A stretch of DNA of 64,000 nucleotides from Mauremys mutica (taxonomy: Eukaryota; Chordata; Testudines; Geoemydidae): contig NC_059084.1 of NCBI RefSeq assembly GCF_020497125.1, positions 38,014,399 through 38,078,398 on the forward strand. The letters are read 5' to 3'. Every line of letters begins with the position of its first letter. Position 1 is the first letter of the stretch. Below the pieces are notes generated by a model. It worked only from the letters and a program-made list of their open reading frames with translations, searched no databases and was not told the origin of the DNA. A program made the position numbers and the translations under genes. Below are positions 31,360 to 43,397 of the stretch, in pieces.

Positions 31360-32506
31360 TGTGACATTGCATTCCATATGATTCTAAGAAGTGTGAATAT
31401 AATGTAACTGGAATATGCTTCATGCAAAAGGTCTCTTGTAAGGTATCATTACAAAGCTTATAATCTATTGAGTGTGGTCATCCTATTTGTATGAATGTAC
31501 CACTCTTGTATCTGAAACTAGAAATATGAAATATAACTCTGAGGTCTTATTGTAATTATGCAAAGTGTGGGCCATTAATGGTGATTTGGAATCTTGATGG
31601 CTCCCATTAACCAGGACAATTGACTGTAAATGGCTCTGTTTACTTGCAAGCCTTCCTGTGAGTCAAGCCAGGAAGAATGAAGGCTTGGGGGATCTCACAG
31701 GACATGTGACCATGTCACCTGGTACTGGAATCCATCTTACACCTGGTGTTTTTCCATTTAGAAGGAGGGGTGGGAACCCAGATGTAGAAAAGATTCCCAC
31801 CTTGTGCCAAAGCTATAAAAGGGGGTGGAACAGAAAAAAAGGGGGCTGCAGTCATGAGAAATCCTCTAGCTACCACCTGAGCTGGAACAAGGACTGTACC
31901 AATTCTTATTGGGCCCAGACTAGAAAGGAGTCTAGTCTGTGAAAGAAGCTTATTGGAACATCTAAGATTTCATCTGTAATCAGTTTCTAAATATATTAGG
32001 CTTAGACTTGCATGTTTTTGTTTTATTTTGTTTGGTAATTTACTTTGTTCTGTCTGTTATTACTTGGAACCACTTAAATCCTACCTTTTATATTTAATAC
32101 AATCATTTTTTGCTTATAAATTAACCCAGAAAAAGTAATTAATTCCTGGGGGAGCAAACAGCTGTGCATATCACTCTATCAGTGTTACAGAGGGTGAACA
32201 ATTTATGAGTTTACCCTGTACAAACTTTATACAGAGTAAAACAGATTTATTTGGGGTTTGGATCCCACTGGGAACTGGGTGTGTGGGTGCTAGAGACAGG
32301 AGCACTTTCTAAGCCATTTTCAGCTAAGTGTGCAGCTTTTGGGGGACGTGGTTCCAACCTGGGTCTGTGTTTGCAGCAGGCTAGCGAGTCTGGCTCACGA
32401 AGACAGGGTACTGAAGTCCCAAGCTGCCAGGGAAAACGAGCTCAGAGGTAGTCTCAGCACATCAGGTGGCAGTTCCAAGGGAGTTTCTGTGACCCAACCC
32501 ATCACA
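31360..32506 (+). mobile_element. Solo LTR, 1147 bp
   Basis: Starts TGTGACATTGCATTCC and ends CCAACCCATCACA. Flanks CCCGC and CCTGC agree at four of five positions, a likely worn 5-bp target duplication. A TATA-like box AAGCTATAAAAGGGGG lies near 31813. The internal region is absent. It resembles gypsy-type LTRs that are common in turtles, recalled rather than searched. Confidence 0.75.
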
Positions 32507-32519
32507 CCTGCTACTCAGG

Positions 32520-33245
32520 GACTCGAGAGATGGGAAACCTCCCACCTGGCTCCCTGAGGCTCCTGTGAGATCGTGATTAAAGACTTACTTTTTTGATCTT
32601 TCACTGAGGAGTAATCTCTAGCTACAAACAGAGAGGGCTCAGAGAAGGCTGCAGGCCAGGAGAGAGGTCTGCACATAGAGAGCTGCAGCAGGCTGGGGCT
32701 GTAAAAGGAAATGAATGAGAGGGGACGTGACAGAGGCTAGAAAGGAATGACCACCTAGAGAAGGCAAAGGGGACCAAGGAAGGGGGACCTGAATGCTGGG
32801 AGAAAACTTATGCCACTCGGGATTTTGAACCTGTAACATCTTATAGCAAAATGTGCAACATAACCACTCACCCGGGAGCAGGTGTTGCCCAGAGGGCATG
32901 ACGGGGCTGAGGGGCCTGAGGTGCTGGCTTGAGGCTGTCATCTCTTTGGGGATGTCGGTTCAAACCTCCCCATTGTGGTCACTCAGAGCCACTTCAGACA
33001 CCATTATAGAAAGGGGACCATGGAGGGAGCTAGACTTTCACAGCTGTTTTCAAAGGAGCCAGCCACCCAATATAGTCACAAACACAACAGGGCTTTTCCC
33101 TAACCCATCCGCAGCTGCTCTAGGACTCCTCAGTTCTGGGCCCCCTTAGAGCTCTTCATTCCACTGTTACAACTGTGCCCACACACCCCTGGATGTCCCT
33201 CGCCCCGGCTGCTTTCCACAGCCCATTTGTGAACACCACACAGCT
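32520..33245 (-). repeat. Second tDNA unit with tRNA-like stretch
   Basis: Contains the CTACAAACAGAGAGGGCTC block and, at about 32815-32880 on the minus strand, a tRNA-like sequence with a B-box-like CAGGTTCAAAATCCCGAG and a possible anticodon loop around GCTATAAGA. The identity of that tRNA is unclear. From about 33120 the 3' flank of the next tRNA-Pro locus begins. Confidence 0.5.
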
Positions 33246-33317
33246 GGCCTCATCCAAAATTTGAACCTGGGACCTATCACCTTCAAAGTAAGGATCATAA
33301 CCCTAGACCAACAAGCC
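33246..33317 (-). pseudogene. tRNA-Pro-derived pseudogene (formal anticodon TGA)
   Basis: Full 72 nt on the minus strand with GGCTTGTTGGTCTAGGG and a T arm GGTTCAAAT. The anticodon loop TTTGAAG gives TGA in place of TGG, and the anticodon stem (CTTAC/GTGAT) and T stem (CCAGG/TTTGG) have mismatches. The overall sequence is clearly of tRNA-Pro type. Confidence 0.75.
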
Positions 33318-34224
33318 AGACAGGAAAAGATGGCACAGCGCCCTCTCTTAGCCGGGACATGTCACTCTGCCCTCAGCCACTTCTGTCTCTTTAATAGCTG
33401 CCTCCACCTTGCAGGCTCCGCCTCTCATGGGTGTCTCTGCTGTTGCCATCAGCCCATGGACCTCCCAGCCACGGGATGTTACTCAGGCTGACATTTCAGC
33501 CTCACACCGTCACAGGGCTCACTTCCTTCTCTAGTTACCCACAGGATCCGGCTCGGCTCTCTCAGGATGGTGCGCAGCCGTACTAAGGCTGAGGAGAGTT
33601 TCCCTGCGTCTGTCCAGGGCTGGCTTCTTTTCATTCATTCTTCAAAACGAGATTGTTCCATAAATGGCGAACTGCACCAGGTTCCCCTGTCGCTGGGGCA
33701 AGTTGTGGACTTAGACTGACTTTGTGACACTGTTTCTCTAGCCTCAGTTAATCATTTTAGCGTCCGTGACACTGGGCTGCTCTCGATGCTCAGTGTTAGT
33801 GAGGGTATTTCTGTGTAATCAACAGATCGTATCGCTCCTTTCGTTACCTGCTACACTGTCTAATCCAGCCCTTTGCTCCTTTTCATCTCCAGCATCCCGC
33901 CAATGGCCTGTGCTCAGGTTTGTTACTCAGAAACTCAGAAGATGGGACAGTCCCAGCTCAGCTCCCTCAGGCTAGTGCCAGATTCTCATTAAAGAACTCA
34001 CCATGTCATTTGTCACTAAGGACAATCTGTAATTACAAGCAGAGAGGGCTCCAAGACAAGGCAGGTGCAACGTCTATAGGCTGGAGAAGGCTGGGCCTGT
34101 GGATGGAAATGAACGAGAGGGGATGTGACAGAGGATAGAGATGAACGGCAGCCTGGAGAAGGGAGAACGGAACCTTCCCTGGGGGACACCAGAGCATGGG
34201 GATGTGGAACAAGTGCAGCAAACT
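33318..34224 (-). repeat. tRNA-Pro flank and second tDNA unit, inverted
   Basis: 33330-33920 is the usual tRNA-Pro flank read on the minus strand. 33930-34200 repeats the block at 26526-26794 and 32520-32760. No coding region. Confidence 0.6.
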
Positions 34225-34290
34225 CAAGTTATGCAGGATTTTGAGTCTGCGACTTCTTATGGCTAAAGCGGCCAGCTCACCACTAGATCT
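34225..34290 (-). pseudogene. tRNA-like stretch, identity unclear
   Basis: On the minus strand it shows AGTGGTGAGCTGGCCGC (D-arm-like), an anticodon region around GCCATAAGAAG and a worn T arm (GACTCAAAATCCTGC). It matches the tRNA-like stretch at 32815-32880. No confident anticodon. Confidence 0.4.
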
Positions 34291-34317
34291 CCCAATGGAG
34301 GGGAGACAGGGCTCGGA

Positions 34318-34396
34318 CCCAGTGGTGTAGCTGAGTGATCCAAGCGACTGGATTTAGGCTCAAGTGGATTTGAAGATGGGGGCTTGAGTCCTGCCA
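34318..34396 (+). pseudogene. tRNA-Leu(TAG)-like pseudogene
   Basis: GTAGCTGAGTGATCCAAGCG followed by ACTGGATTTAGGCTCAAGT reproduces the D arm and the anticodon arm (loop with TAG) of tRNA-Leu(TAG), as recalled. A variable arm and a worn T arm (GGCTTGAGTCCTGCC) follow. The T loop has lost its TTCAAATC consensus. Confidence 0.65.
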
Positions 34397-34675
34397 ATGC
34401 TACGGGCCCCTCATCAGAGAGATTTCATAAACCCTTCTGCCAAGGGGCGGAGGGCTGCATTTAGACATTGACAGCTTGTTTGCACAACAGCCTAAGGGAA
34501 TTAGGCACTCAGCGGAGCAGGACTTTTTAACCCCATTGCCTGCACCTGTCAGTTTTGCGCCCTTGTAGAGCTCATTAACCCACCGTAGCAATTGAGGCTT
34601 CCCCAGCCTGCCGGAGCCTGTCCCTGGCTGAAGCTGCTTTCTAAAGGCACCTTGCAAAACTAAACCCTATAGACT

Positions 34676-34741
34676 TCTTGAGGATTTGAACCCAGGCCCT
34701 TTCACCCCCAAACAGAGTCACACTCCTAGGTCAGGGAGCAA
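34676..34741 (-). pseudogene. Heavily decayed tRNA-Pro relic
   Basis: The minus strand keeps GGGCCTGGGTTCAAATCCTC (T arm), but the D and anticodon arms have lost length and pairing. It is recognised mainly by its location in a tRNA-Pro flank and by its counterpart at 47548-47613. Confidence 0.55.
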
Positions 34742-34759
34742 CAGTCAGACATCTTTCAT

Positions 34760-36840
34760 AGCTACTTCCCCCTCTCATGGGTATCTCTGGTGTTGGCATC
34801 AGCCCATGGAACTCCCTGCCACTGGATGTTACTCCAGCTGATGCCTCAGTCTGTGAAAGGGCTTTTCTACATCTGTCACAGCTCAGGGCAACTGCCCCTG
34901 TCTTCTCCTACCACAGCAGGGTGAGGTAAAACCAGGCACTCACTCAGCCCTCCCCGGGCATGGGGCGGGAATCGGCCTGCCAAGCCCACCCCACGACTTT
35001 CCCTGTGGTCAAAAGTTCATCACAGCTCCAGCTTGGAACAACTGGGATGGTGCTTGGGATGCGGGGCCTGAGTCCTTCCAACCCTCTCCTGTGCCCTGGG
35101 GCCCTCTGGGGGTTCGGTCCATTTGCTGGCCCAGGCCCTGCGCCGGTTTAAAACCAAGCTATTGAGCTGTGGCCAGTGGTCCCCGGAGAAGGCACTCTGC
35201 ACCAGCGCAGGCACCTCGCCAAGGGGCTGGTAACTGGTGGGATGACACTGGAGATGCTATGGACCATACCACAGCCCCGACTGCATGTTTAATCCAACGG
35301 CCCCCAAAGGCACCAACCCTGCTGCCATTGAAAGCGAACAGTGAAATGGTCTTGGGCTGGTTTATAAACCCGGGAAAGGTGAAGCCGTCACAATTACAGG
35401 TGCCGGGAGCTGCAGGTGGGCCGGCGCGCTGCCTGATGGAAAGGTGTCACTGTCTGTGCGCTCTGCAGCTGGGCTCCAGCGCGCTTCAAGAGCCAAGAAA
35501 TGCATCAGACAGTAAATGGGGACCCACGTTCTGCCTTTGGGGGCCTGTTTTACAGGTGGGCTCAGAGACTTGGGGGAAAGCGAGTGGGGCACATTAGCGA
35601 GCAAGCGGGTGCGTCTGGGGACAGCTAGGTGGATTGATTGGCAGATCAAAGCAAGAGCCAAGGTGTGTGACGCTGGCAGACCAGGTGGCAGCTGATCCCT
35701 GGTGAATGCACGGCTGGCACCCAGGCTCGCTCTCCTGGCATTAGCGGTGTTAAACCAGCTGCTACATTTCAAAGGCTGCGTTCAGTGTTTGGTCTTTATG
35801 AAACGCTTGGGAGCTGCTGCCGGCTGCTGTTCATCTCACGCACACCAGCTGCATCCTGCATTATGTCCCAGTATTTGCTCTGTAACTACAGATGTGTCTG
35901 CTAGGAAACTGGACACCCCCCCAGACAGGAGAGAAGCAACACCAAGCGTGAGCTGCTCATTCACCACAAGAGGCGTCATCTCGTGCCCGGCAAAAGAAGA
36001 CCCATAGACCCCCATTGTGGGACACCAGTGGACGGATGACGTGGTTGAATCTTTTCCCCACACGTATGAAGGGGGACATGCAAAGACACTCGGCCCATCA
36101 CCTCTCGAGCTCTGCAGGAAGGGCATAAAAATCCCTGTCAAGGAGAAATTGTCGTCACTTTGCTGCTGGAGAGGGCCAGGGATCTCCAGGCTGCTTAGCC
36201 GGGGTTAGCGCTAAAGGACGTACAGAGGTGACGCTTACAGCTGCACTTGTTACTGTCTGGAACTTCAGACGAACTCGTATGTGTGCACTTGTTACCCACT
36301 TGAACCTGCAAATCACTCGCTGGTTCCCTTTCCCTCCTTAATAAGCCTTTAGTTAGTTAATTACAGGGTTAGCTGCAGGCGTTGGTTTGGGGTGAGGTCT
36401 GCAGTGCACTCAACCTCGGATCAGTGACCGGCACTGGATCGTGTGTGATTTTTGGTGCAGTGGATCAGCTCTCGCAAAGGGGTGTCGGGATACCCCGGGG
36501 CGCCCCAGGGCCGGCCTGGGATCTCCCCATGGTAAGGTATGAAGAGGTCACAGCTGATCGGTGAAATCAAGTTCTGGGACCCACCACCAGTTTGGGGCTT
36601 TTGCCATCTGCCCTGAGGTGCCCCAAAGCCCTCACATTACCTCCCGCTCCGCTCCCAGCCCAGGGGCCGCGCTCACGCAGCCTGCCCCAGTGGAGCTGTT
36701 CTGCTCAGTGTCAGTAATGTACTCAGAGAAGCCAGGACTCCCAGGGGAGCCCCCGAACTCTTGGCTGTTCTTGCTGGTCCTGCTCACTGCTGGAACGGCA
36801 CCTCCCCCTGGCTGTCCCAGGGATTAGCTCTGTGAGGCTG
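34760..36840. repeat. Duplicated LTR-like block (copy A)
   Basis: A second copy with only scattered differences lies at 47650-49650. It contains LTR-style signals: a TATA-like GGCATAAAAATCCC at about 36122 and CTTAATAAGCC at about 36336. I cannot fix the ends or family. The overlapping frames are GC-rich and domain-free. At about 36893 it joins abruptly to the tRNA-Pro unit, where copy B has an extra 1.35 kb. Confidence 0.55.
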
Positions 36841-37149
36841 ATGCCCCTTCCTGCGGTCGCACGTATCTCGCTGCTGCAGCCTCTCCATGCCTCATGTGCT
36901 GATTTTTGGGGGCCTCCGGCAAAGGTGAGTTGTGAGGCGGTATCCAAAGGAGGGCAAAGAGGTGGTTTTGTCGCTGTGCCCAGGCAGCGCAGTTCTGGTG
37001 GGAGGGGAGGTGCGGGAGGAAGCAGGAAGGGGCCTGTTTGAAAAGGGGACCAGCGGAGGAAGGTGGCCAGTGACGGGGAGTGAGAGGAGCCAAGTCGGCC
37101 GGAAAGGGCCTTGGAGGTGGAGTCAGGCAGCTGATGGCTGATACGCCCC

Positions 37150-37801
37150 TGACAAACCCAAGGGATTGGCTGTTGGCGGAAATGAAAACTCGTCAATTAA
37201 AATGGTACGGGAGGAAAAGGAACAGGAAGGAACGGAAGTAGGTGCTGGGAAGTGTGCAGAGGAAAGTGACGGACTAGCCGGGGTCAAAGGCGACTGACGG
37301 AGCGCCCCAATCTGATCACACACAAGTCACCGTGTGACCAGCGGGTACCAAGTCCAGCCCAGGCTCAAAGGCCAGTGGGTGATAAAATGATTAACTGAGT
37401 CTGAGGGTACAAATCCCACAGCCGTTGGGAGTCCACAGGTCACCCCAGCGACAGGGGAACATGGTGCAATTCAGCATTTATGGAACAATCTCGCTTGGAA
37501 GAATGATTGGCAAGAAGCCAGCCCTGAATGGAGGCAGGGAACCCACCACAGCCTTAGTACAGCTGGCACACCATCCACGCAGAACCCTGTGGGTAACTAG
37601 AGACAAGAACAAGCCTTTTGATAGGCCTGAGGAGTCAGCCTGAGTAACATCCAGTGGCTGGGAGTTGTGTGGGCTAATGCTAACTCTGGAGACTCCCATG
37701 ATGGGCGGAGCCTGCAGGGCAAAGGGAGGCAGCTATTGAAGGAGCAGAGATGCTGGAGGGCAGAGTGACACATCTCAGCACCACAGCAACAGCACCTATC
37801 T
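37150..37801 (+). repeat. 5' flank of tRNA-Pro unit
   Basis: Near-identical to 4890-5536 and 51310-51959. It forms the immediate upstream region of the tRNA-Pro gene at 37802. Confidence 0.75.
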
Positions 37802-37873
37802 GGCTTGTTGGTCTAGGGGTATGATTCTCGCTTCGGGTGCGAGAGGTCCTGGGTTCAAATCCCGGACGAGCCC
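37802..37873 (+). tRNA. tRNA-Pro (anticodon CGG)
   Basis: 72-nt cloverleaf. Acceptor GGCTTGT/ACGAGCC pairs with one T-G; anticodon stem CTCGC/GCGAG is perfect around TTCGGGT; T stem CTGGG/CCCGG has one T-G. A and B boxes are intact and a TTTT terminator follows within 20 bp. It differs from the gene at 5537 at a few bases, all but one of which keep pairing through wobble. Probably functional. Confidence 0.88.
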
Positions 37874-38929
37874 AGTACTTGGCCTTTTGCAAATGACCTT
37901 TGGAACGCAGATAGAGCTGGGGCGAGGGGCAGCCAGGGGTAGGTGAGCTAGTGAGCTGGAGTGGGGCCTGTAACTGAGTGGCGCTGAGGCGGCTGGGTTA
38001 GAAAGCCCTGCTGTGCTGGTGACTATATTGGGTGCCTAACTCCCATAGGCTCCTTTGAAAATGACTCTGAACATTGAAATCCGTCCTCTGTACACACTAG
38101 TCTGTGAAATCCCTTTACGGCTCTGAGGGGCTCTGGGGATCTCCAGACCCAGCTGTTCCCTGCCTTCACTGTGATATCCTCAGCACACGCAGTCTGCCTG
38201 AGCAGGCCCATGTCATGTGCCCTCCCTGCAGAGGCCTGGTCGGCACCAGAAAATTGTTTAATTACGTCGCACAGGGTTGTGAAAGAGCCACACCTCTGAG
38301 CAGCGTGGTTAAGCCGACCCATGTGCCTGTGGAGATAGTGTTGGGTTGATGGAAGAATTCTTCCCTCAACCGCGCTCCTGCCTGTCGGGGAGGTGGTTAA
38401 TCACGCTGCTGGGAGAACCGCTCCGAGCGGCATAGGTGCATCTACACTGCAGCACTGCGGCTGCGCAGCTGTGACACTGTTGTGTTTTCAGGATAGCCAC
38501 GCCCATGTACAATCACACTCACCCTATTCCATTGTTCATACAGAGGCCCCCAAACGAATTAAACTAGGGTCAATGATGGTTGTCGCAATTCCATTAGCTT
38601 GGTCCAGCACATGGCTGGATGGTGTTAGAGCTGTCACAGGCCGTGGGTTCGTATTCCCCTTCCCTGCCTCCAGGGGCAAAAGGGGTCCTTCAAACTGCTG
38701 AGTCCCTGGGAATTTTAACATTCACCATGAACACGGCAAACGAAAACCGAACCCAAATTTTCCAAATCACTGACCGGGGAGAAACCCCAGTCTGGCCGAT
38801 GGAATTATTGACTCATTGTGGCTCATCCGACAAACAAGCACAAAGGCTGGAGCTGGGGCTAGCGCCTGGTTCATTCTGTTCCTGGTTCATTCTCCCCCTG
38901 GAGGGGCCTGTCCCTGCACTAGGATCCTC

Positions 38930-39558
38930 CAAGCAAAGGAACTTACCTTTGAAATAGATTAAAACTGTTCAATTCAAATGCTATGGGAAGAAAATGAAAC
39001 TGAATGAAAACAAACACGATGATGTGAGCTACAAAGAAGAAAGATGGTGATTCCGTGGTATAAATTAAGGTAACTAAAGGAGCGATACAATCTGTTGATT
39101 ACACAAAAGCAACCGTAGGAGTCTCAATTCCTGCCCCGTATCAAAGGTTAATAGATGATAAAATGGTTAACTACGTGTAAAGGTTCAAACGAAGCCAGGG
39201 TAAGTCCATAGGTTGCCCCAATGGCAGGAAAATGTTGTTCAATTTTCCATTTATGGAACAACCTCGCCCTGGCAAGAAGCCAGCCTGGGACGGAGGCAGG
39301 GAAACACTCCACAGCCTTAGCGGAGCTAGTGCACCACCCTCAAAAAGCAGAGCAGACAGGTGTGAGTCCTAGAGATGAGAAGGGGCCTTTTGACAGACTC
39401 AGTAACATCCAGCAGCAGGGAGTTTCATGGACTGATGTCAATGCCAGAGATGCCCATGAGAGGCAGAGCCTGCAGGGCAGGGGCAGCTGTTAAAGAGGGA
39501 AAGATGCCTGAGTAGAATGGGAGCCATCCTAGCTCAGAGAAGCCCCTGTTCATTGTTT
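38930..39558 (+). repeat. 5' flank of the second tRNA-Pro locus in copy A
   Basis: Matches 53070-53703 closely and 6640-7287 more distantly. It starts at AACTTACCTTTGAAATAGAT and includes GATTACACAAAAGCAACCGT. Confidence 0.7.
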
Positions 39559-39629
39559 GGCTAGTTGGTCTAGAGGTATGATTCTCACTTTGGGTGCTGG
39601 GGTCCTGCATTCAAATCCTGGACAAGCCC
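39559..39629 (+). pseudogene. tRNA-Pro pseudogene (TGG)
   Basis: 71 nt with loop TTTGGGT, so the anticodon TGG is still visible. The anticodon stem (CTCAC/GCTGG) and T stem (CTGCA/CCTGG) both contain mismatches. Equivalent to 7288 and 53704. Confidence 0.78.
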
Positions 39630-39789
39630 AGAGGTTTTGATTTTGCAAATTGCCTTTAGAAAGTAGCTGAAAAGAAGAACAGACACCTGTGGGGTGCTAA
39701 CATCACTAAGGTGGGCTAGAAAGTACTACTCTTGGGGTGCCTAACTCTCTTAGGCTGTTACAAATGTGCCTCTAAACGCAGCCATTGTG

Positions 39790-41046
39790 ACATAAGAACA
39801 TCCGTACCGGTCAGACCAAAGGTCCATCTAGCCCAGTATCTGTCTACCGACAGTGGCCAATGCCAGGTGCCCCAGAGGGAGTAAATAGGTAATGATCAAG
39901 TGATCTCTCTCCTGCCATCCATCTCCATCCTCTGACGAACAGAGGCTAGGGACACCATTCCTTACCCATCCTGGCTAATAGCCATTAATGGACTTAACCA
40001 CCATGAATTTATCCAGTTCTCTTTTAAATGCTGTTATAGCCCTAGCCTTTACAACCTCCTCAGGTAAGGAGTTCCACAAGTTGACTGTGCACTGTGTGAA
40101 GAAGAACTTCCTTTTATTTGTTTTAAACCTGCTGCCTATTAATTTCATTTAGTGACCCCTAGTTCTTGTATTATGGGAATAAGTAAATAACTTTTCCTTA
40201 TCCACTTTCTCAACATCACTCATGATTTTATACACCTCTTTCATATCCCCCCTTAGTCTCCTCTTTTCCAAGCTGAAGAGTCCTAGCCTCTTTAATCTTT
40301 CCTCGTATGGGACCCTCTCCAAACCCCTAATCATTTTAGTTGCCCTTTTCTGAACCTTTTCTAGTGCCAGTATATCTTTTTTGAGATGAGGAGACCACAT
40401 CTGTACACAGTATTCGAAATGTGGGCGTACCATGGATTTATATAAGGGCAATAATATATTCTCAGTCTTATTCTCTATCCCCTTTTTAATTATTCCTAAC
40501 ATCCTGTTTGCTTTTTTGACCACCTCTGCACACTGCGTGGACATCTTCAGAGAACTATCCACGATGACTCCAAGATCTTTTTCCTGACTCGTTGTAGCTA
40601 AATTAGCCCCCATCATATTGTATGTATAGTTGGGGTTATTTTTCCCAATGTGCATTACTTTACATTTATCCGCATTAAATTTCATTTACCATTTTGTTGC
40701 CCAATCACTTAGTTTTGGGAGATCTTTTTGAAGTTCTTCACGATCTGCTTTGGTCTTAACTATCTTGAGTAGTTTAGTATCATCTGCAAACTTTGCCACC
40801 TCACTGTTTACCCCTTTCTCCAGATCATTTATGAATAAGTTTGGTCCCAGGACTGACCCTTGGGGAACACCACTAGTTACCCCTCTCCATTCTGAGAATT
40901 TACCATTAATTCCTACCCTTTGTTCCCTGTTTTTTAACCAGTTCTCAATCTATGAAAGGATCTTCCCTTTTATCCCATGACAGCTTAATTTATGTAAGAG
41001 CCTTTGGTGAGGGGCCTTGTCAAAGGCTTTCTGGAAATCTGACGTT
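39790..41046 (-). mobile_element. CR1 LINE, 5'-truncated (copy A)
   Basis: Minus-strand CR1 with 3' end at about 39790 (GGTCTGACCGGTACGGATG on minus) and an ORF2 C-terminal frame at 40149-40685 ([34 protein letters not shown]). The first unit at 7490-7530 lacks it, so that site is effectively the empty allele. The second tandem copy has the same insertion at 53936-58878, so it entered before the tandem duplication. Confidence 0.9.
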
Positions 41047-41078
41047 TACGTGAGAAATGCCTCTGAAGAGAGAAGCAT

Positions 41079-41167
41079 GACAAGAATGGGATTTGAACCC
41101 ATGTCACCAGAGGGAGTAGAACCCACCTTCTCCCAAAACCGTGAAGCCCCACTGCTGCCCACTAGTC
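41079..41167 (-). pseudogene. Type II tRNA-like sequence (Ser/Leu-like)
   Basis: An 89-nt minus-strand sequence from GACTAGT to TCTTGTC, with a good T arm (ATGGGTTCAAATCCCAT) and an extra-long region before it, as in tRNA-Ser or tRNA-Leu. The acceptor stem has two mismatches and the anticodon arm cannot be read with confidence. Identical in layout to 58911-58999. Confidence 0.55.
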
Positions 41168-41439
41168 AATCACCAGTGCCTAGATTACAGTTTTGGCCAT
41201 AAAAGGTCCCATGTTGCTGTCCTGTGTCCATTCCATTTGTTGCGCACTTTCCATGACCCCTTGTTCTGGTGTTAGATGTGGAAGGCCCCGTTCTACCTCC
41301 TCTGAGCTGTCTTTATTACAGCCCCTCTCCTTCATCAACTTTTACAGTCCCAGCCTTTTCAATCCTAGTGACATCTCTCCCGGTCTGTGGCCACCTCTCC
41401 GAGCCCCCTCTGGTTGCAGTTAGTGATTAGTCCTTCCTG

Positions 41440-41760
41440 CCAAATAATCATATTCATTAAGCAAAATCTTGTATTAGCCGCAGGGTGCTGGATTTCGGGT
41501 TCTCATCTCCTGAATCTTTGAGTAACAAACTCTTAAATGGGAAACGTTTTTATTCCCTGATGTAACATTTTGCACTGCACTTTCCAATTACTGCCTTGGT
41601 GAAGAATTTAGCTGCAGCTTGCCGAGGGGATAGTGCATTTCAGCCAGAGGTAGAGTAAAAACTCCAGCTGCAGAGATGGCCACGGATGCACTGCGGCTAG
41701 AAATGAATAGCACAGTAAGTGCCAGCTCTGTGACTGGTAGATTTAAGGGTATGCATCTCG
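41440..41760. repeat. Direct copy of the palindrome arm sequence
   Basis: Similar to 7900-8230 (GAATCTTTGAGTAACAAAC, TTTGCACTGCACTTTCC). It stops at GTATGCATC, where the Harbinger element begins in this copy and in 59265-59590. Confidence 0.65.
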
Positions 41761-43397
41761 TAGTGCATGCCTCTTTCGGGCTGCAGGAATGGATCCCAAA
41801 CTGCTGACCAGTATGCTGCTCGCTCTGACTAACACATCACAAGTGGCAGTGGAGTTATTCCTTTAACTGCAAAGGCAAGAGGAGTGCGACCTTGATCTCA
41901 CCACGATGCGAGACTGCTTGTGGCAGTCACGGAGGTGCTGACCACAGTGGAACGCCGCTTTTCGGCTCAGGAAACAAGCACTGAGTGGTGGGATCACATC
42001 GTGATGCACCTCTGGGATGACGAGCAGTGGCTGCAGAACTTTCACATGAGGAAAGCCACATTCATGGGACTGTGTGATGAGCTCGCCCCAGCCCTGCGGT
42101 GCAAGGACACAAGAATGAGAGCTGCCCTGTCATTGGAGAAGTGTGTGGCGATTGCACTGCGGAAGCTGGCTACTCCAGACTGCTACCAATTGGTCGCTAA
42201 CCAGTTTGGAGTGGAAAAGTTGACAGTTGGAGTCGTTTTGATGGAAGTGTGCAGGGCCATTAATTGCATCTTGCTCCGAAAGACCGTGACGCTGGGCAAC
42301 ATGCGTGACGTTGTGGCTGGCTTTGCACAAATGGGCTTCCCTAACTGCGAGGGGCGATAGATGGCACACACGTTCCAATTCTGGCACCAGACCACCTAGC
42401 CACAGAGTACGTTAATCTCAATGGTTCTCCAGGCACTTGTGGATCACCGTGGGCTTTCACAGACATTAACGCAGGCTGGTGCGGAAAGGTGCATGACGCA
42501 CACATCTTTTGGAACACTGACCTGTTCAAGAAGCTGCAAGCAGGGACTTTCTTCCTGGACCAGAAGATCACCACAGGGGAAGTCGAAATGCCCATTGTGA
42601 TCCTGGGAGACCCCACCTACCCCTTAATGCCATGGCTTATGAAACCCTACACGGGGCAACTTGACAGCAGCAAGGAGCAGTTCATCAACAGGCTGAGCAA
42701 GTGCAGAATGACTGTTGAGTGTGCATTTGGCAGTTTAAAAGCCCACTGGTGATGTCAGTATGGGAAGCTGGACATGGCCGATGACCATATTCCTATTCTT
42801 AGAGCCACGTGGTACGCTCCATAATATTTGCGAAGGGAAGCGTGAAAAATTCACTCAGGGCTGGACTGCAGCTACTCAGCGCATGGAGACTGAGTTTGAA
42901 CCACCAGAAACTAGGGCTATTAAAGGGCTATAGCGTGGGGCCATGAGGATCAGGGATGCCTTGAGGCAGCAATTTGAAGCTGAAAGTCATTAATATTTGT
43001 TGCTATGCTTGGGATTGCAGTGCTTGTAATGCTAGGAGGAGATTGGTGCACATGATGCAAGAAGTGGCCTTAACATAATTGTATGGTGCTTTGCAGTGCT
43101 CTTTTTGCTTTCACGTAATAGAATAAAGATTGCTTTCCCACAAACAATTCTTTTATTAAAAGACAACAATTACAGGAGAGAGTCAAATGAAAAAATTCAT
43201 TAGTGGCGGGGGAATGGAAGGTCTACAGAGGAGGAAGGGTCCCGGGACGGCTACAAATTTGTGTATGTCCAGGGATCATACCCAACCTTCTCCTTTGGAG
43301 TACAATGCAGCGGATGCTGTACTTCAGCAGGGCAAAACTGCAGAGGGATGAGTGTTGAGTGCAGTGGGTAGTGGGAGACGGGAGTCCACAGTGCTGG
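41761..43397 (+). mobile_element. Harbinger (PIF) DNA transposon, copy A, truncated
   Basis: It holds a decayed HARBI-type transposase followed by convergent polyadenylation signals: AATAAA at 43122-43127 on plus and TTTATT at 43152-43157 (AATAAA on minus). The minus-strand signal suggests that the second, Myb-like Harbinger gene lay to the right; its coding part is not recognisable. The element is cut by the LTR at 43398. Confidence 0.75.
41789..42932 (+). pseudogene. Harbinger transposase (DDE_Tnp_4 type), copy A
   Basis: The start ATGGATCCCAAACTG at 41789 opens a reading frame that stops at TAA 41864-41866. The protein resumes in another frame near 41915 (WWDHIVMHLWDDEQW) and shifts again near 42350, where a G is missing compared with copy B. 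The last part contains the second catalytic D (VILGDP) and the E (VECAFGSLK), plus MKPYTGQLDSSKEQF. C-terminal residues continue past a stop to about 42932. At least two frameshifts and two stops make it inactive. Confidence 0.85.
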
